Shown here: one piece after another, positions 47,096 to 60,029 of the stretch
How the letters are laid out: the number at the start of each line of letters is the position of its first letter
How positions within the stretch are numbered: the stretch's first letter is position 1
From: Gnetum montanum
Lineage: Eukaryota > Streptophyta > Gnetopsida > Gnetales > Gnetaceae
Assembly (NCBI GenBank): GCA_015680685.1
Contig: MNCI01004839.1
Coordinates: forward strand, 84,282 to 147,749
DNA: 63,468 bases
Reading direction: 5' to 3'
The notes under the pieces: generated by a model
What the model was told of the DNA's origin: nothing
Databases searched by the model: none
The model's input: the letters and a program-made list of their open reading frames with translations, nothing else
Position numbers and translations under genes: made by a program

Positions 47096-49149
47096 TATTT
47101 CAAGTTCCTACATTTTTTAGTGATTTTAGTTTTATTTAAAAGCTTATAGAAATAGTTGTATTTTGTCCAAATGTCATATATTCTAATACAAATTAGAAGA
47201 TATAATGTCTACAAATTATGTGATTTTTAATAGATTAAACTTTGCCAGAATAAATAATAATCGGTAAATCACTTATGTCTCTTTCATTTCTAAATGGTTT
47301 TATGCGGTTCTTGATTTATTAGTAGGAACTTTCAATTAAAATTTCATGATCAAAGCTATATTATTCTAGGAGTTATAGCCTTGGAAAATTACACTATGAG
47401 AATTGTTGTTATTTTTTATAGCTTATAAAGAACTTAATATAACACAAAATTTCAAATATCATTTTTGCATTGATTCGTTCTCTATCTTGGAGAGAAGTTT
47501 TTGAGAAATCTAAAAATATAAGTTTAATAAGATAATTCTTTGTGGATAAAGAGAAACAAGATGTTCTACCTAAAACTTTGATAGTGTTCCATAGTTCCCA
47601 AAACCTAGAGAGGAAGTGAGCAACTAATCTTTCATTATTAATTACATTTCATGTTTTCTTAATTTTTTTTTTGAGTTTTGAGATTCCAGTTAGAATATTA
47701 GGTCTATTATGGAATTTAACAAGGATTTTTACTTGTCATGATCCTCCTAACAAGATTAAAAATTCATCTTTTTTGTTCTTACATCTATGTATATTAAAGT
47801 CTTATTTAAGATAAATTTCTATTTATGAACGCTTTTTATATTATAAACTTCTAATTTGATTGTATGTCTTAATGGTAAATATTGTTACAAAGTGTTTTGA
47901 GTTTGAGCTTTCCTTAACATGTTAAGAGGCATGCAAAATGTTTTGAAGATGTTAATGGTAAATACATCTTCAATTCTTCAAATGTATGCAACATGAAAAA
48001 GACCCATGAAAACATGCATAAACCCTTAAATCCTCACTCATTTGACATCATATGATCCTAAAAATTAAGAATAAATATGATAGATGAAACATATAAGCTA
48101 GAGAAGCTTATCACAAGATCATGCAAAGAGATATATGAAATTTTATATGTATTTAACATTAAAGGAACAAAAACCCTTCAACATGAACATGAAATAAGAG
48201 AGAAAATATCTTAAATTTGAAAATTGGAAGTGAATCCCATGAAATAGAACATCAAATCACTTTTAAATCATTTAATACTTCATTAGGAACATAAGAGGAT
48301 ATGTAATTAACTTCAAAAACTTAAAAGAACTTAAAACATATGGAAAATAGTGAGAGTGCATGTAAATGTGAAACTATGAAAGAAGAGTACATAAGAACTT
48401 AAGCGAAGAACTCATGGAAAAGGAGTTCACTCAAGATGTGAAATCCATGTTACAAGAATGCAAGAAAGAAAAAGGGTTATACTTCAAACTTTAAACTAGC
48501 ACTTAACACTTGCACAAGAACACTCATAATGGAAGGAAAGGAAGATCTTCTATTCACTTCAAATCAATAATAAAAGAAAATTTACAATGTGAGGGGTTTA
48601 CCCCTATTTATACTTTTTTTTGGAGGATTTTTCTTTTTCGAGAACAAGCCTCACATAAAGGATATTGATCTCTTCTTTTTCTTTTTAGCAGTTTTCTCTT
48701 AACCTAACCTTGTAGGATCATTTTCTTCAAATAGGCACACTTATAACACCTATTATATCAAAGTAAAAACTTTAACATAAAAGTAAATGCTACCTATATG
48801 TCCTACTTTGTTCAACATTAAATAGAAATTACATGAAGATAGGGGATTTGGAGATACACATGTATACTATTTCTAACATTTATCTGGTATAACATTTGTT
48901 GTAAAATAAGTAGATCATCATCATCTTCAGTTTACCCTAAAAACATGGTTCATAGCATAAGTTCTTTTTTTATCATTCCCTCTACTATGTACTAAATATT
49001 TATCAGCATCTTGAACCCTTTATCCCATTTATGATAAGATAAGTGTTAAGGTGAAAGATTTGACAATAGTTCACTATAGTTAACTATCTACTTAACACGA
49101 TGTTCCTTGAACCATATTTTTACCATATCTTCTAATAGCATATGTATTT
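47096..49149. other. AT-rich DNA without recognisable gene; possible LTR promoter
   Basis: No frame or domain found. A minus-strand TATA-like AGTATAAATAGGGG at 48597-48612 followed by conserved-looking leader sequence resembles an LTR U3/R junction of an unidentified element, but I could not find a second copy or the LTR ends. A fragment at 47845-47890 resembles a SINE tail. Confidence 0.4.
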
Positions 49150-49220
49150 AGGTAATCCTTAGAATCAAATTTGTGACTTGCAAAACACAAGCTACATGCT
49201 CTAACCAAGTGCTAAATCTT
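49150..49220 (-). mobile_element. tRNA-like SINE head, minus strand
   Basis: On the minus strand: TTTAGCACTTGGTTAGAGCATGTAGCTTG, then AAGTCACAAATTTGATTCTAAGG. Same family as 44687 and 55085. Confidence 0.5.
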
Positions 49221-49554
49221 TATCTATTTATAACTTTTTCATGTTCTTTTTAACTAATTTTTTCAATGTCTTTTTAATCTTCCTTTCAATAGGTTTTTTG
49301 GGATTTTTGAGGATAACCATTTTTGATAGGCTTATTATTTGATCTTCTTTAAACATGAAGAAACCATCCAACATCTCATTCCTATTACTTATTTACAATA
49401 GTAGCCATTTCAAGTTTTTATTTAATGTTTGTCTTGTACCATATTAAATATCTATCAAAGCATTTTATTTTATTTTTCTCTTCATGGAGCATAAAGTTTC
49501 TAGGCCAAAAGTCTTAGGATATGAGCTATCCAAAGGTTTCCAATTAAATATTCA

Positions 49555-49895
49555 AAAAAATTTCAAACTCCATAAATGCCACAAATTTCCAAAAATCTAA
49601 ATAAAAACTAAAAATCCAAAGAATATATTATATCTCCGAAGGCTAGTTCTGAGTTGTCTTCACTACCAAAGGAATATACTGAAAAACCTTGATAGAACTT
49701 CACTACTATCATCAAATTATCCTTTTAATTATTTAATGTCCAAAGATATCACAAATTTGTCCAACAACAATCTAAAGAGTATATATATTTTATCTAGGTA
49801 TCTCTAAAGGCTAGCTCTTGATTATCCTTACTGTTAGAGGAACACACCAATAGGTCTTAGAACAACCTCACTTCTAACATTGGATTATCCTCATG
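49555..49895 (+). repeat. Two diverged tandem units of about 165 bp
   Basis: Both units contain AAGGCTAGYTCTKRRTTRTC, GGTCTTAGAAC/CTTGATAGAAC, and end with CAAATTATCC/TTGGATTATCC (49640-49735 and 49806-49893). A weaker third unit may follow to about 50050. No coding content seen. Confidence 0.55.
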
Positions 49896-52035
49896 ACCTC
49901 AAACGACCTACTTATGGCCAAGTCTTGGTAATAGCCTTACTACTAACATCCTCAACAGTTGAGGCACACATATCATCAGATGGATAGGTCTTGACCATGC
50001 CTCACTAGACACCACTAGGCTCAACTACTCAGTGTCATGGTCTCGACTAGTTTCCCAGCCTTGCATCAACTTACAAATCAAAATCGAAAGTAGAAAATCC
50101 ATCCAAGCCCTCATTCCCATGGAATGAATCCCACTAAGGAACATTCCACTACTACATGCAAAAAAGGGCATCTAAAAGATTTACAGCTCTCACTACCAAT
50201 TGAGTAAATTCAATTACCTAAATATTATTATTGTATTCCAAAAATCAAAAAGATTTTTCAAAAATTTAAATTCCATAAAAATTCTTGCAAAATCATATTT
50301 ATATCAAGAGTTGATCTAAAATAATCATAAAATATTTAAGAAGAAAGTTGGACAAGATTTTTAGAATTCCAAAAATTCACCAAAAATATAGAAAATGGTC
50401 TAGACAAGATTAAATATGAATTCCCATATAAAATTTGACAAAATCTCGACATAATAATTAAAATCATGGAAAAATAACAAAAAACCATAAATCAGAAAGA
50501 AAGTGTATAAATCCACAAAAAAATAGGATAGTCACATGAAAAGGAAAGTAAAATAAGCTTTCTTACTTATGTTGGCAAGGCTTCTACAATCTTCTTATTT
50601 TCTATCTTTCCTACCAAGATGCCCAAAATTAGCTTTTACTTTGCTTGGAATTAATACATGAAAACCCTCTATGAACTGAAATGAGACCCACTGAAGGTCA
50701 TAATCTATTTATAAGGGGACAAATCACATGTAGTGTGACACTTGGGCTTGATACATGTTTAGAAATAGAAGAAACAAGCTCATAATGGAACAAACCATGT
50801 TGAAAATGGTTTTCAAATGAAAAAACATGATGCAATACAATTTCTATTTTACAAAACAAAAGACTTGATATGCAAGGGAGTGAGGTGGTGGAGGAAAAAA
50901 ATAGAGGAAGGCAGTGGTGCATAACATATATATATGTTACATATATAACATATATGTTATTTACCTTTTTTTTAACTTTTTGAACATTCTTTCACATGAC
51001 CTTCTTTCTTTCTTTCTTTAAATTTATTTTTAAATTTTTTTAAAAATAATTTACATTTTCATGACTTCATTTTCCATTTTCCCCCCTCAACTAATAGCTT
51101 GTATGTTTAGGTATATGTAATAGCTACATATGAACTACAAATTAAATTTCGTTTGAACCTATGCCTAAATCATATTTGATCATTACTATGTAACCATATG
51201 CCTAAATCATATTTGATCATTACTTATCATAGTTTCCTTGTTCAAATGTTAAAACTTTATGATAATTTTTAGCAAAGTAGAAATGTAACATTTTGAAAAC
51301 CATAACTCCAATTCTAGTGAACCAAGGGCTAAAGCCAACATTTTTTAACATTTTGGACACATTAGTAAAGTTAGATTCTAAGTAGGATGTCATCCTAAAG
51401 TACTTCCTTAACAAACTTAATTTCTATAATATTTAATTATAATTAAAAATGAACTCCAAATCCTACTTTAATGACAAAAAGTAACAAGGGATATGATTGT
51501 GGTAAGATTAGGGTCCAAAATTATTCCATAAACAAAGTATCATATAATCACATGTGCATAATAAAAATAAAAGATACATAACTAGATGTGCATAATAAAG
51601 CATAAAGATACATAACTAAATGTACATAATAAATATTGAATGTACATGAAGAATAAAATATGCATAGCCAAATACTTATAAAAGCATGATAAATAACAAA
51701 AATAAAAACTTCTAGGGGTAATTAGATTTTAACATTTAATCATAAAATATATAGTAGATCTATGACTAAGCTCTAATAGTAGTAAAACAAAGGATACAAA
51801 ACTTTTAACAAAATACCCTTGTAAGAAGATTTCATTCACTTATGTAGGAAACTAACAATAACAACAACAATAGTAGCAATAATAGTAACGATAGTAATAT
51901 AATCCTAGGATTAAATTAAGAAAAGAAGAGCTAATTTATTAAAATACATCCAAAAACATTTAAAAATTAATCACATGCATTAAATTAAATAACTAAATCT
52001 TTGCAAATTTTTAGGTTGTGACAACATGCAATTGA
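49896..52035. other. AT-rich DNA; simple repeats and a palindrome
   Basis: No gene recognised. It holds an AT-rich palindrome (50925-50962, ATATATGTTACATATATAAC), a (CTTT)n run (51001-51019), a repeated ACATAACTAGATGTGCATAATAAA-like unit (51555-51640) and an AAC/AAT-rich tract (51850-51900). A minus-strand TATA-like CCTTATAAATAG at 50705-50718 may be another LTR remnant. Confidence 0.5.
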
Positions 52036-52039
52036 ATTA

Positions 52040-52830
52040 AATTCTATGCACTAGGACTATTTTAGATGTATAGATAGCTAAGCGTTATGTCATTGGTTTC
52101 TATCTTTCGAGTCATACTAGTGTGAGGTTAATTTATATGGTTAAGTGTGATTAAGGAATATTATTAAAATATTATGATTAAAATATTAAATTTTAAAATT
52201 TTAATTACTAAATCTAAGTACAAAAAATAAATCTAGCCTAGCCTAGGCATTCAATATCGATTTCCAAATTACCATACATATCATAAACATGCATCACCAT
52301 TGTTGGGTTACCAAGTGTACACTACTGGATGTACCAACTAGTACACTACTAGGATTACCAAATGTTAATGCTTTATGCTTGAAGTTGATCATAATCATGC
52401 AGTTTAATTAACCGCAATGAAAGTAAAATAATTAACAAAGTACTTTCAAATTAAAAGGATGAGTAAAGTAAATTATAATTAAAGAGATTATAAAACTAAG
52501 CCAAGTACTACAATGAAGGAAATGGATCTTGATTTTATTACCACTATGAAAATGTATTCAAGTATAAGATCACTCAAACAAAATTCCATACAATCCACTT
52601 GATTCATATGGTGAGCACTTGGTGACTAACACTAACCTCTATAAGAGCAAACTAACAAATTTTTGCTAAGCCATTAACCAAATGGCACCATAAATGTAGT
52701 GGGTATATGAATTTATATAGACATTTCTTAGGCCCTCATCAATGCTAAAATGTTAACAAGTAAGGCATGCATCAAGACTAATATGTTAATGTGGCTCATC
52801 AAAATCAAAATTTATCAAAAGAAGTGTCTA
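52040..52830 (-). repeat. Degraded solo LTR of the D/E type
   Basis: Carries the D/E LTR middle in order: GGTTAAGTGTGATTAAGG, GGTTACCAAGTG, CTACTAGGATTACCAAATGTTAATGCTTTATGC, a minus-strand TATA (GAATTTATATAGAC, about 52707) and iteron-like ATGTTAATGTGGCTCATC near the end. The conserved start is lost, and neither PBS nor gag is next to it. Confidence 0.65.
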
Positions 52831-52899
52831 GAATAGGCATATTACATAGACAAAACTTCGATGGTGTAGTGTGTCCTAAATATAGGATCTTTTACACAT

Positions 52900-53760
52900 A
52901 ACCATGCAATGTTGAACATTTGTAAGTGGACTCTTGATTTTGATGTCTAATCTAAAGAATATTCTAAAGTTTCATGTTTTGTGGGGTTATTTAATCTTCT
53001 ATTGATTTTTTAGAAAGTTTAGTAAGAAAATATTAGTCTTCTCAATCCCATTGAGTGTATAGAATATATTTCCATATCATTTTTTTCATATATGTTTTTT
53101 TATTCAAATCAATATTCTTAACTATAAAAAATATTTTATTCCATAAGTGGACCAAAAGACTTACATTCAACTAATTACATATTATAATCTTTTCAATTCT
53201 TGTAATTTTTGTCTTTGTGAAGGACTTTGTTTAATTTTTGATCTTTTCTACTCAATAAAAAAGATACTAAGGGAAAGAAAAAACATGTTGAAACTAAGGA
53301 TGAAAAAAATAATCTAAAGCTTAAATGATGAAAAAATCAATTTAATGTCAATCACAAGAATGACTAAATGATAATAAAAAATACTAGAGAAGGCAAAAGC
53401 TTAGGTGAATACTTTTTCTATAGAAGTATGAATTAGTCTAAACAAATAGTATGGAAGGAAAAGTTTTCCCTATATAAAAATACTATTGTTCATCTAATGG
53501 TTAAATCATATGTTATCAAGAGAGTTATAGAAAATGCCAAAAAGTCTCAATGTAAGGTTAGTCATGATAAATAATATGTGCTAGCTTATATTGTTGTATC
53601 ATTCTCTTCTACAAAATTTTATATTTCACCAAAGTTTTTTGTTGCTACATCAAATCCTTTTGCTATTTAAAGTCAAACACAGATATTAGGATTGGGGCAT
53701 CCTCCTTACTAACAATTAGGTTCTCTTAGTTTTTTAAGGACTATATTATAAGGATGTACA
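52900..53760 (+). pseudogene. Possible L1 ORF1 fragment
   Basis: Around 53165-53235 the plus strand reads YIQLITYYNLFNSCNFCLCEG, comparable to the V.YENLP..C..C...GH block of plant L1 ORF1. The rest is too degraded to confirm. 53761-55080 is AT-rich and I see no gene in it. Confidence 0.3.
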
Positions 53761-55084
53761 CATAAGTAAATATCCCTAAATTTGAAAATTTATTCATTTC
53801 CATGTTATTTTTTGTGCTTTCTACTTAGCGATTAAGCACATATTTTACTCTATTAGAATATATGCTCTTAAGTTAAGATACAATCATTAGTTTCTTAACT
53901 TAAGATATGAGCAGTTACAAAAGATTACAATGGTTTACCAAGAGACATAATCACTTATGAAATATAAAGGGATTTAAGTTGATGCTTTTTGAGTATGCAT
54001 AAGATATATAGAAAATAATCATCATCATCATCCTAGCCACGTCCCAAAAAAATGAGGTTGGATAATAATAGAAAACAATGTAAATTAATAAAAAGTAGAA
54101 ATGCATTGGAATAATAGCTAAATTAGCATTCATAAGGTAAAAGGTTGTGAAGGTTATGATTTGTAAAATTACAAAAGAAAAGAGGAATAAGTTCTCAACT
54201 CTACTAATTGATACCTAAGAAGCAAGTAAAATAAGAAGTTGAAGTTCTAGATATGCCTAACATAAAAAGGTAGACCAATGCATCATGAACCTAATAAATT
54301 TAGCACAATGATTTGAATTAAGGTATCACAAAATGAGTAGCTACTAAGATCACATGAAACAAGAAGAAAAAACTATGTTAAGATAGTAGTCCATCAATTG
54401 TCATAGAATAGTTGAACCAACTTTGCAATGGATCATCGTAGGAGTCAAAAGTGGCAAGCCTACATAATACTAAGGATATTATTTCCAAGAGGATTGTACA
54501 TATGCCATGAGCCCATGATGCAAATAAGATATTAGAATAAGATAAAATATGTAGCATTACCAAAGGAATAGCAATACCACTGAAACACAAGTTCTTACAA
54601 ACTTAGTATAACCTAACTATGAAGTAACAGTAAGTTCCAAGATGATGTTATGATTTAAAAAAATAAAAAATAGTACTTGTTATGGACTATTTATGATATC
54701 TTTTGATGAGTATTAATCTACAAAATAGGTCAATGTCACTCTATTTATCATAAGATGATTCATATGTAGTTAAGGAAGACTTACAATACTCATAACTGTA
54801 GAAGGATTATGAAGCACAATTATCTTAAAGTTCAAAGTGATGATCTTACTTCCTACTTATTTAGATCCTAGTTTATTAGAGTTGTCAAACCAACTAAACT
54901 TCAACATACTCTAATTTTTTTGCTTTATTATTAATATTTTTTTGAGATCTAACATCCCACTTCCTCCCTTCCCCTTTCAATAGATACTTTCTTATCTTTG
55001 AAAGATCTCACTCAAGTTATTATGTCAATGTTGAATGATGAAGTTCTAGATATTGATGAGTTTTGATATTGAGGCATTGTATGC

Positions 55085-55240
55085 TTAGTTAGAGCATGTG
55101 CCTTTTGATATGCAAGTCATAGGTACAATCTTCAGGGGTATGCTAATCTGACTCTATTATATACCTCTATAATACTTCTAAAGTATCATGTTGGCTATAT
55201 GACTTAGGATGTATTTATAATCAAATTGATTTGATTTTGA
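55085..55240 (+). mobile_element. tRNA-like SINE, second family
   Basis: TTAGTTAGAGCATGTGCCTTTTGATATGCAAGTCATAGGTACAATC at the head, then a body ending GTATTTATAATCAAATTG...CACCC. Related to the heads at 44687 and 49150. Confidence 0.5.
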
Positions 55241-55351
55241 CACCCTAACAGTTTAAATCATACTTAACAAACTTTAATGTTCTATCCAAGTTATACAAAA
55301 GTATTACGTTGCCTATATATCTTAAGAGTACATATAGTTAAAAAATTCAAA

Positions 55352-55835
55352 CAATGAGGTGTTTTCCTAGTGGTAAAACTCATGATTTGAAAGCTCCAAG
55401 TCATGGGTTCAATTCTTAGGGGGAGGGGGAGTTAAAACCCTAAAATAATTATAGGTTGGGGGTGAAGGAGCATGTTGGAACCTAAAAGAATGACTATAAA
55501 TACATCCCAAGACATATAGCCAATATAGACTTTAGAAGAATTGTAGACAAATATAATAATGCCTCAAGTGTAGCCCAAAATAACAACCTCTTACCTAATA
55601 AGAAAATGATCTAACCACTTAAGCCACCTATTAGTAAAAGATCTGAAATTTTTTTCAAAGGTGCTAGAATATAAAATAATTATAATATAGGTACATCCCA
55701 AGATATATAGTCTAATTAGAACTTTATACATGGATTCAATTCTAGTAGACAATGCTGAGTTACAAAGTTCTAATTGGACTATATATCTTTAGGTATATTT
55801 ATGTTACAATTATTTTAGGTTCCAACACCTTCCAA
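55352..55835. mobile_element. Cluster of first-family SINE copies in both orientations
   Basis: A plus-strand head AATGAGGTGTTTTCCTAGTGGTA with GGGTTCAATTCT at 55352-55420. A minus-strand tail (TTGGAACCTAAAAGAATGAC...GACATATAGCC) at 55473-55545. A second minus tail at 55665-55730. A plus body and tail (GACAATGCTGAGTTACAAAG...GGTTCCAACACC) at 55735-55825. The inverted arrangement suggests repeated insertion into SINE DNA. Confidence 0.65.
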
Positions 55836-55989
55836 ATGAAACACCTCAAATAAAATTCATGTTATGCATAAGAAGCCTTAAAGGCAAGTTTACATTGTAA
55901 TTGGACGGGAATTTGAAGGTAGAAAAAATTATCTTATTTTCCCATCAACAATCCTACCCTATGGCCTTGTTCTGACAAAGTGTTGAGCA

Positions 55990-57869
55990 TTTTCAATGTA
56001 TAAAGTAAAATTCACAACCCACAAGCTTTGAATTTCATTTATTCCAATCTGTGGATTCCCAAAATATTAATACATTGTCAAATTTGGTAGCAAAAACCTA
56101 AAATGTTGGTTGACTACACATTGGAATTTGGACCATGAAAATAGCCCAAATACATGATTAAAATTGGAAGGAAAAGTTCCACAAATTGGTGGTCCATACA
56201 TTGTAGTTTTGGGTGGTGAAAAGTAACATGCACATTGGTATTTTAGGCTCAAAAAGTAAAAAACGTTGGTATGTCATACATTGCATATTTTGGCCACCAA
56301 AAACACTAGTAACATTGCAGGGAATATTAGAAATCAACCAAAATCAAGTTAGCTAAGAATCAGGACATCCATAGCCTATTTAAACCAAAGTTAGCATCAT
56401 CTTAAGGACTTTTAAAGAATTTTCATTCAGGCCAAACTTGAAAATTTTGAAGCAATGCAAATAGTCAAGAGTTCATAACCATTTTCCCCAACATAGATCA
56501 CCAAAGCAAAGAGAGCCTATGAAGGAAAACTTTCAAGATAAGTGAAGAAAGAAAAGTGCAAATTAGTTGCATAGCACACCTTGCCATTCGCAACAAGCTT
56601 TAAAGTTATTTTTGTATTCTCAAGGTTTTAAAGCCTAAAATCTATAGTCTCTAAACCTTTGTTCTTCTTGCACAAAATTGTTACAGTATTTAATACAAAG
56701 TTACAATTTTCCTTGGTTTTCCATATAATTTTTTTTATCTCTCTATTTTCGAATTTAGTACTTGGATCATTATTGCATATGTTTTCACCTTTATTTTATA
56801 ACATGGTAATAGACTCCCAAGTCCTCAAATGATCGACTAGACCATTTGAGATGCTCCAGATTCTTTTTAAGACCTATGGATCCCAAAGTTAAACTCTTGC
56901 GTACAAGGATTTTCACTTTTCTAGCATCGAATTTTCCAGTCATTACAATTTTTGATGCTAGAAAGAGGGCCTCCACCTAAATTCTTTGTCCAAACCCATT
57001 TGCAAATCATTTGCCTATTTTTTCATTTTCCCATCAATGTATTTAACACATTAAAAATTATTTTTGGTTTTTCCAAAACCCCAAGATGTGAAACCAAAAC
57101 TAGTTTAAACAAAACAAAACTTTAAGCATTGCTTTTACAATGCAGTGTATAGCATTGCCTCAACTTCCTGCACTAAGAAATTTTGAAATTTATTTTTCAT
57201 TATTGCAATGCTCAATGCTACCTTAGCTACCTACACTTAGAAAATTAAAAAAAATTAACCTTTTTTGTTGCATTGCATAATGCTATCACTCTTCACACGT
57301 TGACAACCAAAAGGTTTTATTTTTGCAATTGCAGTGCATATTGCCTTATATATTTTCTGCACTTGTAGCCTGCAAATTTTTTTCTTGGTTCTTTTCACAC
57401 CTGTTGAAACCTATTTACAATTTAGCTTAGTCAAATATGTTAGGAAAGATTTAAAAATTTTAATTTTTTTTCAATACAGTGGCAGTGTGAGCTATTTTCT
57501 TGGTTTTAACTTTCATACATTGAACCTACACATGCTATAGTTTCACAAGTTATGGCTCTTTATAACTCCCCACACACTGTAGTCCCAAATGCTATAGCTT
57601 TATACATTGAAATGGTTACATGTTAGAGTTCCACAAGCTACAACTTTCACAAGTTACACTCTCACCTATTAGAAGTTCCACACATTGGAAGTTTCACACA
57701 TTGGAAGTCTCATAGGTTGAGATTTTCATATATTGGAGGTCTCACACGTTAAGAGCTTTAATCCCTGTTAAAACATTTTAAACCTTTACCAAATTTACAT
57801 AACAATTTAGCCTTATCTTGTTTATGCCTTTTTCATCGTTCAACCTTTTTATTGCAAAACATCATACAT
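55990..57869 (+). repeat. Putative 5' LTR and leader of gypsy element F
   Basis: A U3-like part with three diverged repeats of about 80 bp (GTTGGTTGACTACACATTGGA at 56103; TTGGTGGTCCATACATTG at 56185; GTTGGTATGTCATACATTG at 56264). A TATA-like CCTATTTAAACC follows at 56375. The leader holds about 90-bp repeats with GCATTGCATAATGC-like motifs (57125-57360) and 17-20-bp CACATTGGAAGTYTCA repeats (57600-57760). LTR boundaries and PBS could not be fixed. Confidence 0.45.
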
Positions 57870-59044
57870 ATGGCCTCATAGCAAGAAGTTGTCTACATCT
57901 ACGATCCTAAGGATATGGCTGTAGTTGAGCATAGATAGTCCCTTAGGTGGATGGAATAAAACTAGCTTGCACAAACATAAATAAGGAATATTACAACTTC
58001 ATTTGTGCTAAAATTCAAGCTACCTTGCTTATCCCTCATAGAGAGTCAAAATAAAATGTCAGTTTGAGATAATCCAAAAAATTGGGAAAGAGTATATTCC
58101 CTCCTCCTATGACCAAATCGAACTAACTAAGTTCCATACCTGTATGTTGCTACAATTAGTAGAATTGTATGAGGCAAGAAAGGAAGTCAATTTAGACCAA
58201 AGACAAAGATACTAGGATGAGTTTGAGGCTGAGTACGAATTAGATATATTCCTAGGGGACCTTATGCAATGATCTGCTTTAGAGGTGACCACCTCCAACT
58301 TTACATCCCCAATATTAGTTATAAATCAAGAACCTTCTATCTTATCTATAAACCAAGTTTCCCAACCTACCTTCCTATTTACCTCTATGTTCACATCAAT
58401 GCTTGGTGTCATAGTGCACCCATCTCAACCAACATCCCATTCCACATTTCTATTTACAATAATGTCATTTGCAACTCAACCTCAATCCATGCAAACATCA
58501 CCGATGATATCTTCTACACCACCTCCTTTTTCCATCCCCACAGGCTCCTTTTTGAGGCCCCAAAGCTCATAGGTCTCCCATACCTCCTTTTTTCCCTTCA
58601 TTCCACATGTTCCAATTCAAACATCTTTTTCCATGTTCAACCCCTTGCAAGGGTGGCCATGGAACATGTTCAGTCCATACCAATGCTAATCGCACAATCT
58701 CAATTCATTCACCCTTCTCCTCAACCATCAATACAAATGTTGTAGCCTATAGGGATGTCCCAAGGCTTGGATCAAGTCTTCAAAATGATCCAAGACCTCA
58801 CTGAAAAGCTATGGAAGCTTAAAGCTAGTACCACTTAGATGGTCAAGGTTATGGACTTCTACCAGGATGATCCCATCAATCCTACTATCCTCCAAATCAC
58901 ATTACCCACTGGCATGCCTATCCCAAGCTTCACGAAATTCAATGGTATAGGATATCCTAACACACACCTTGTCATCTTCCAGTTTGAGTACCTCTTGTTA
59001 CAAGCATGGCCTCACATGATACTATAGATTTTCCCCATGTCCCT
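57870..59044 (+). pseudogene. Gag of gypsy element F, truncated by element C
   Basis: Starts ATG at 57870 (MAS, stop, QEVVYIYDPKDMAVVEHR). A Pro/Ser/Thr/Gln-rich stretch covers about 58300-58750. Then comes LDQVFKMIQDLTEKLWKLKAS and the capsid entry motif LPTGMPIPSFTKFNGIGYPNTHL (58895-58970), typical of a different Ty3/gypsy gag from A-E. Stops and frameshifts are present. It breaks off at 59044 where the LTR of C begins. The rest lies beyond the window. Confidence 0.65.
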
Positions 59045-59889
59045 TCATGAATTGTGATTCATCAGGCTGTGATATCGGACCCCCAATATTGGATCCACGA
59101 TATCGTAGCCCAAATAATGATATCGGATACACGATATCATGACTTCCATTTGAGCCTATAAATACACATGTAGGTGCACAAGAGGAGTTAGTTTTGGAAA
59201 ATAGTTAGTCTTTCAGTTAGTTTTAGAAGTCAGTTCATTTCTTAGTTCCTCTCAACCCTTTCTTCCAGTGCATGCCAGTAGTGTGATGATTGTAATTGTA
59301 TGGCATCCTTTATTCGAATGTGACATACTTGGACATGCACATGACCAAAAATAAAGATCGAGATTACTTCATCATTGCAACATTCACTTAGTTTAATTAC
59401 TTAATTGTTATCATCATTAAACACGAAATGAGTACGACTTAATCATGAGCATATACGTGTGACTACTTGGTATCCCAGTAGCATACTTGGGTCATGCGCT
59501 TGGTAATCCTAGTGGTAGTTGTGCACGAGGTCTGAGATGTGTATGGATGAATAATGAACAGATGCTCATCGCAGTTAGGCTAACTTAGATTCTCTCTCCC
59601 TATCTCCTCGTAGTATAGCTCTCTCTCTCCCTTTTCCCTCCTAGCTTAGCTAAGATTATTTTCCATTACCTCCAGGAGTAGCATTAGTTTAGGAACACAT
59701 CATACACCTCACTCTGAACTAAACCATACGTGACAAAGAAAATACTAGTCCAAGTGGGAAGATAGCGAACTACAATCAACGAGTAACTATCTAGATACGA
59801 CAACTAGCACATCTATGGAGTTTGACCAGATTGTGCGTGAAACGCTCATATTCGTATGGTTGAGTGTAGGGGTACCTTGCCACTCATCA
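59045..59889 (+). repeat. 5' LTR of element C
   Basis: TCATGAATTGTGATTCATC (canonical TGATGAAT with an altered second base) to GCCACTCATCA, 845 bp. GATATC iterons at 59070-59145, TATA CCTATAAATACACATG at 59155-59170, ATAAAGATCGAG near 59350. Confidence 0.85.
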
Positions 59890-59910
59890 TTGGCATCATT
59901 GCCAAGGATG
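59890..59910 (+). other. PBS of element C (tRNA-Asp type)
   Basis: TTGGCATCATTGCCAAGGAT next to the LTR; the tRNA-Asp complement with CpG and GG positions decayed. Confidence 0.85.
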
Positions 59911-60029
59911 GTTCTAGTTATTTAGATTAGTTATATCATACAAGATTGTTGTGACAAAGTATTAATGATATATCCTTTAGAAAAGAAATTAAATTCAATT
60001 CAATTAAGTCACACACAAATTCATACACT

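Noticed and set aside
47100-52000. Organelle-derived insertion (NUMT or NUPT)
   Set aside because: No plastid or mitochondrial gene, rRNA or tRNA sequence could be recognised; composition matches decayed nuclear repeats.
53995-54060. Segment CCTAGCCACGTCCCAAAAAAATGAGGTTGG, like a known plant repeat tail
   Set aside because: It vaguely recalls a repeat tail common in plant genomes, but one short copy is not enough to name a family.
58269-58745. Open frame of 158 codons, possible separate protein
   Set aside because: It overlaps the Pro/Ser/Gln-rich part of gag of element F in another frame; no independent support.
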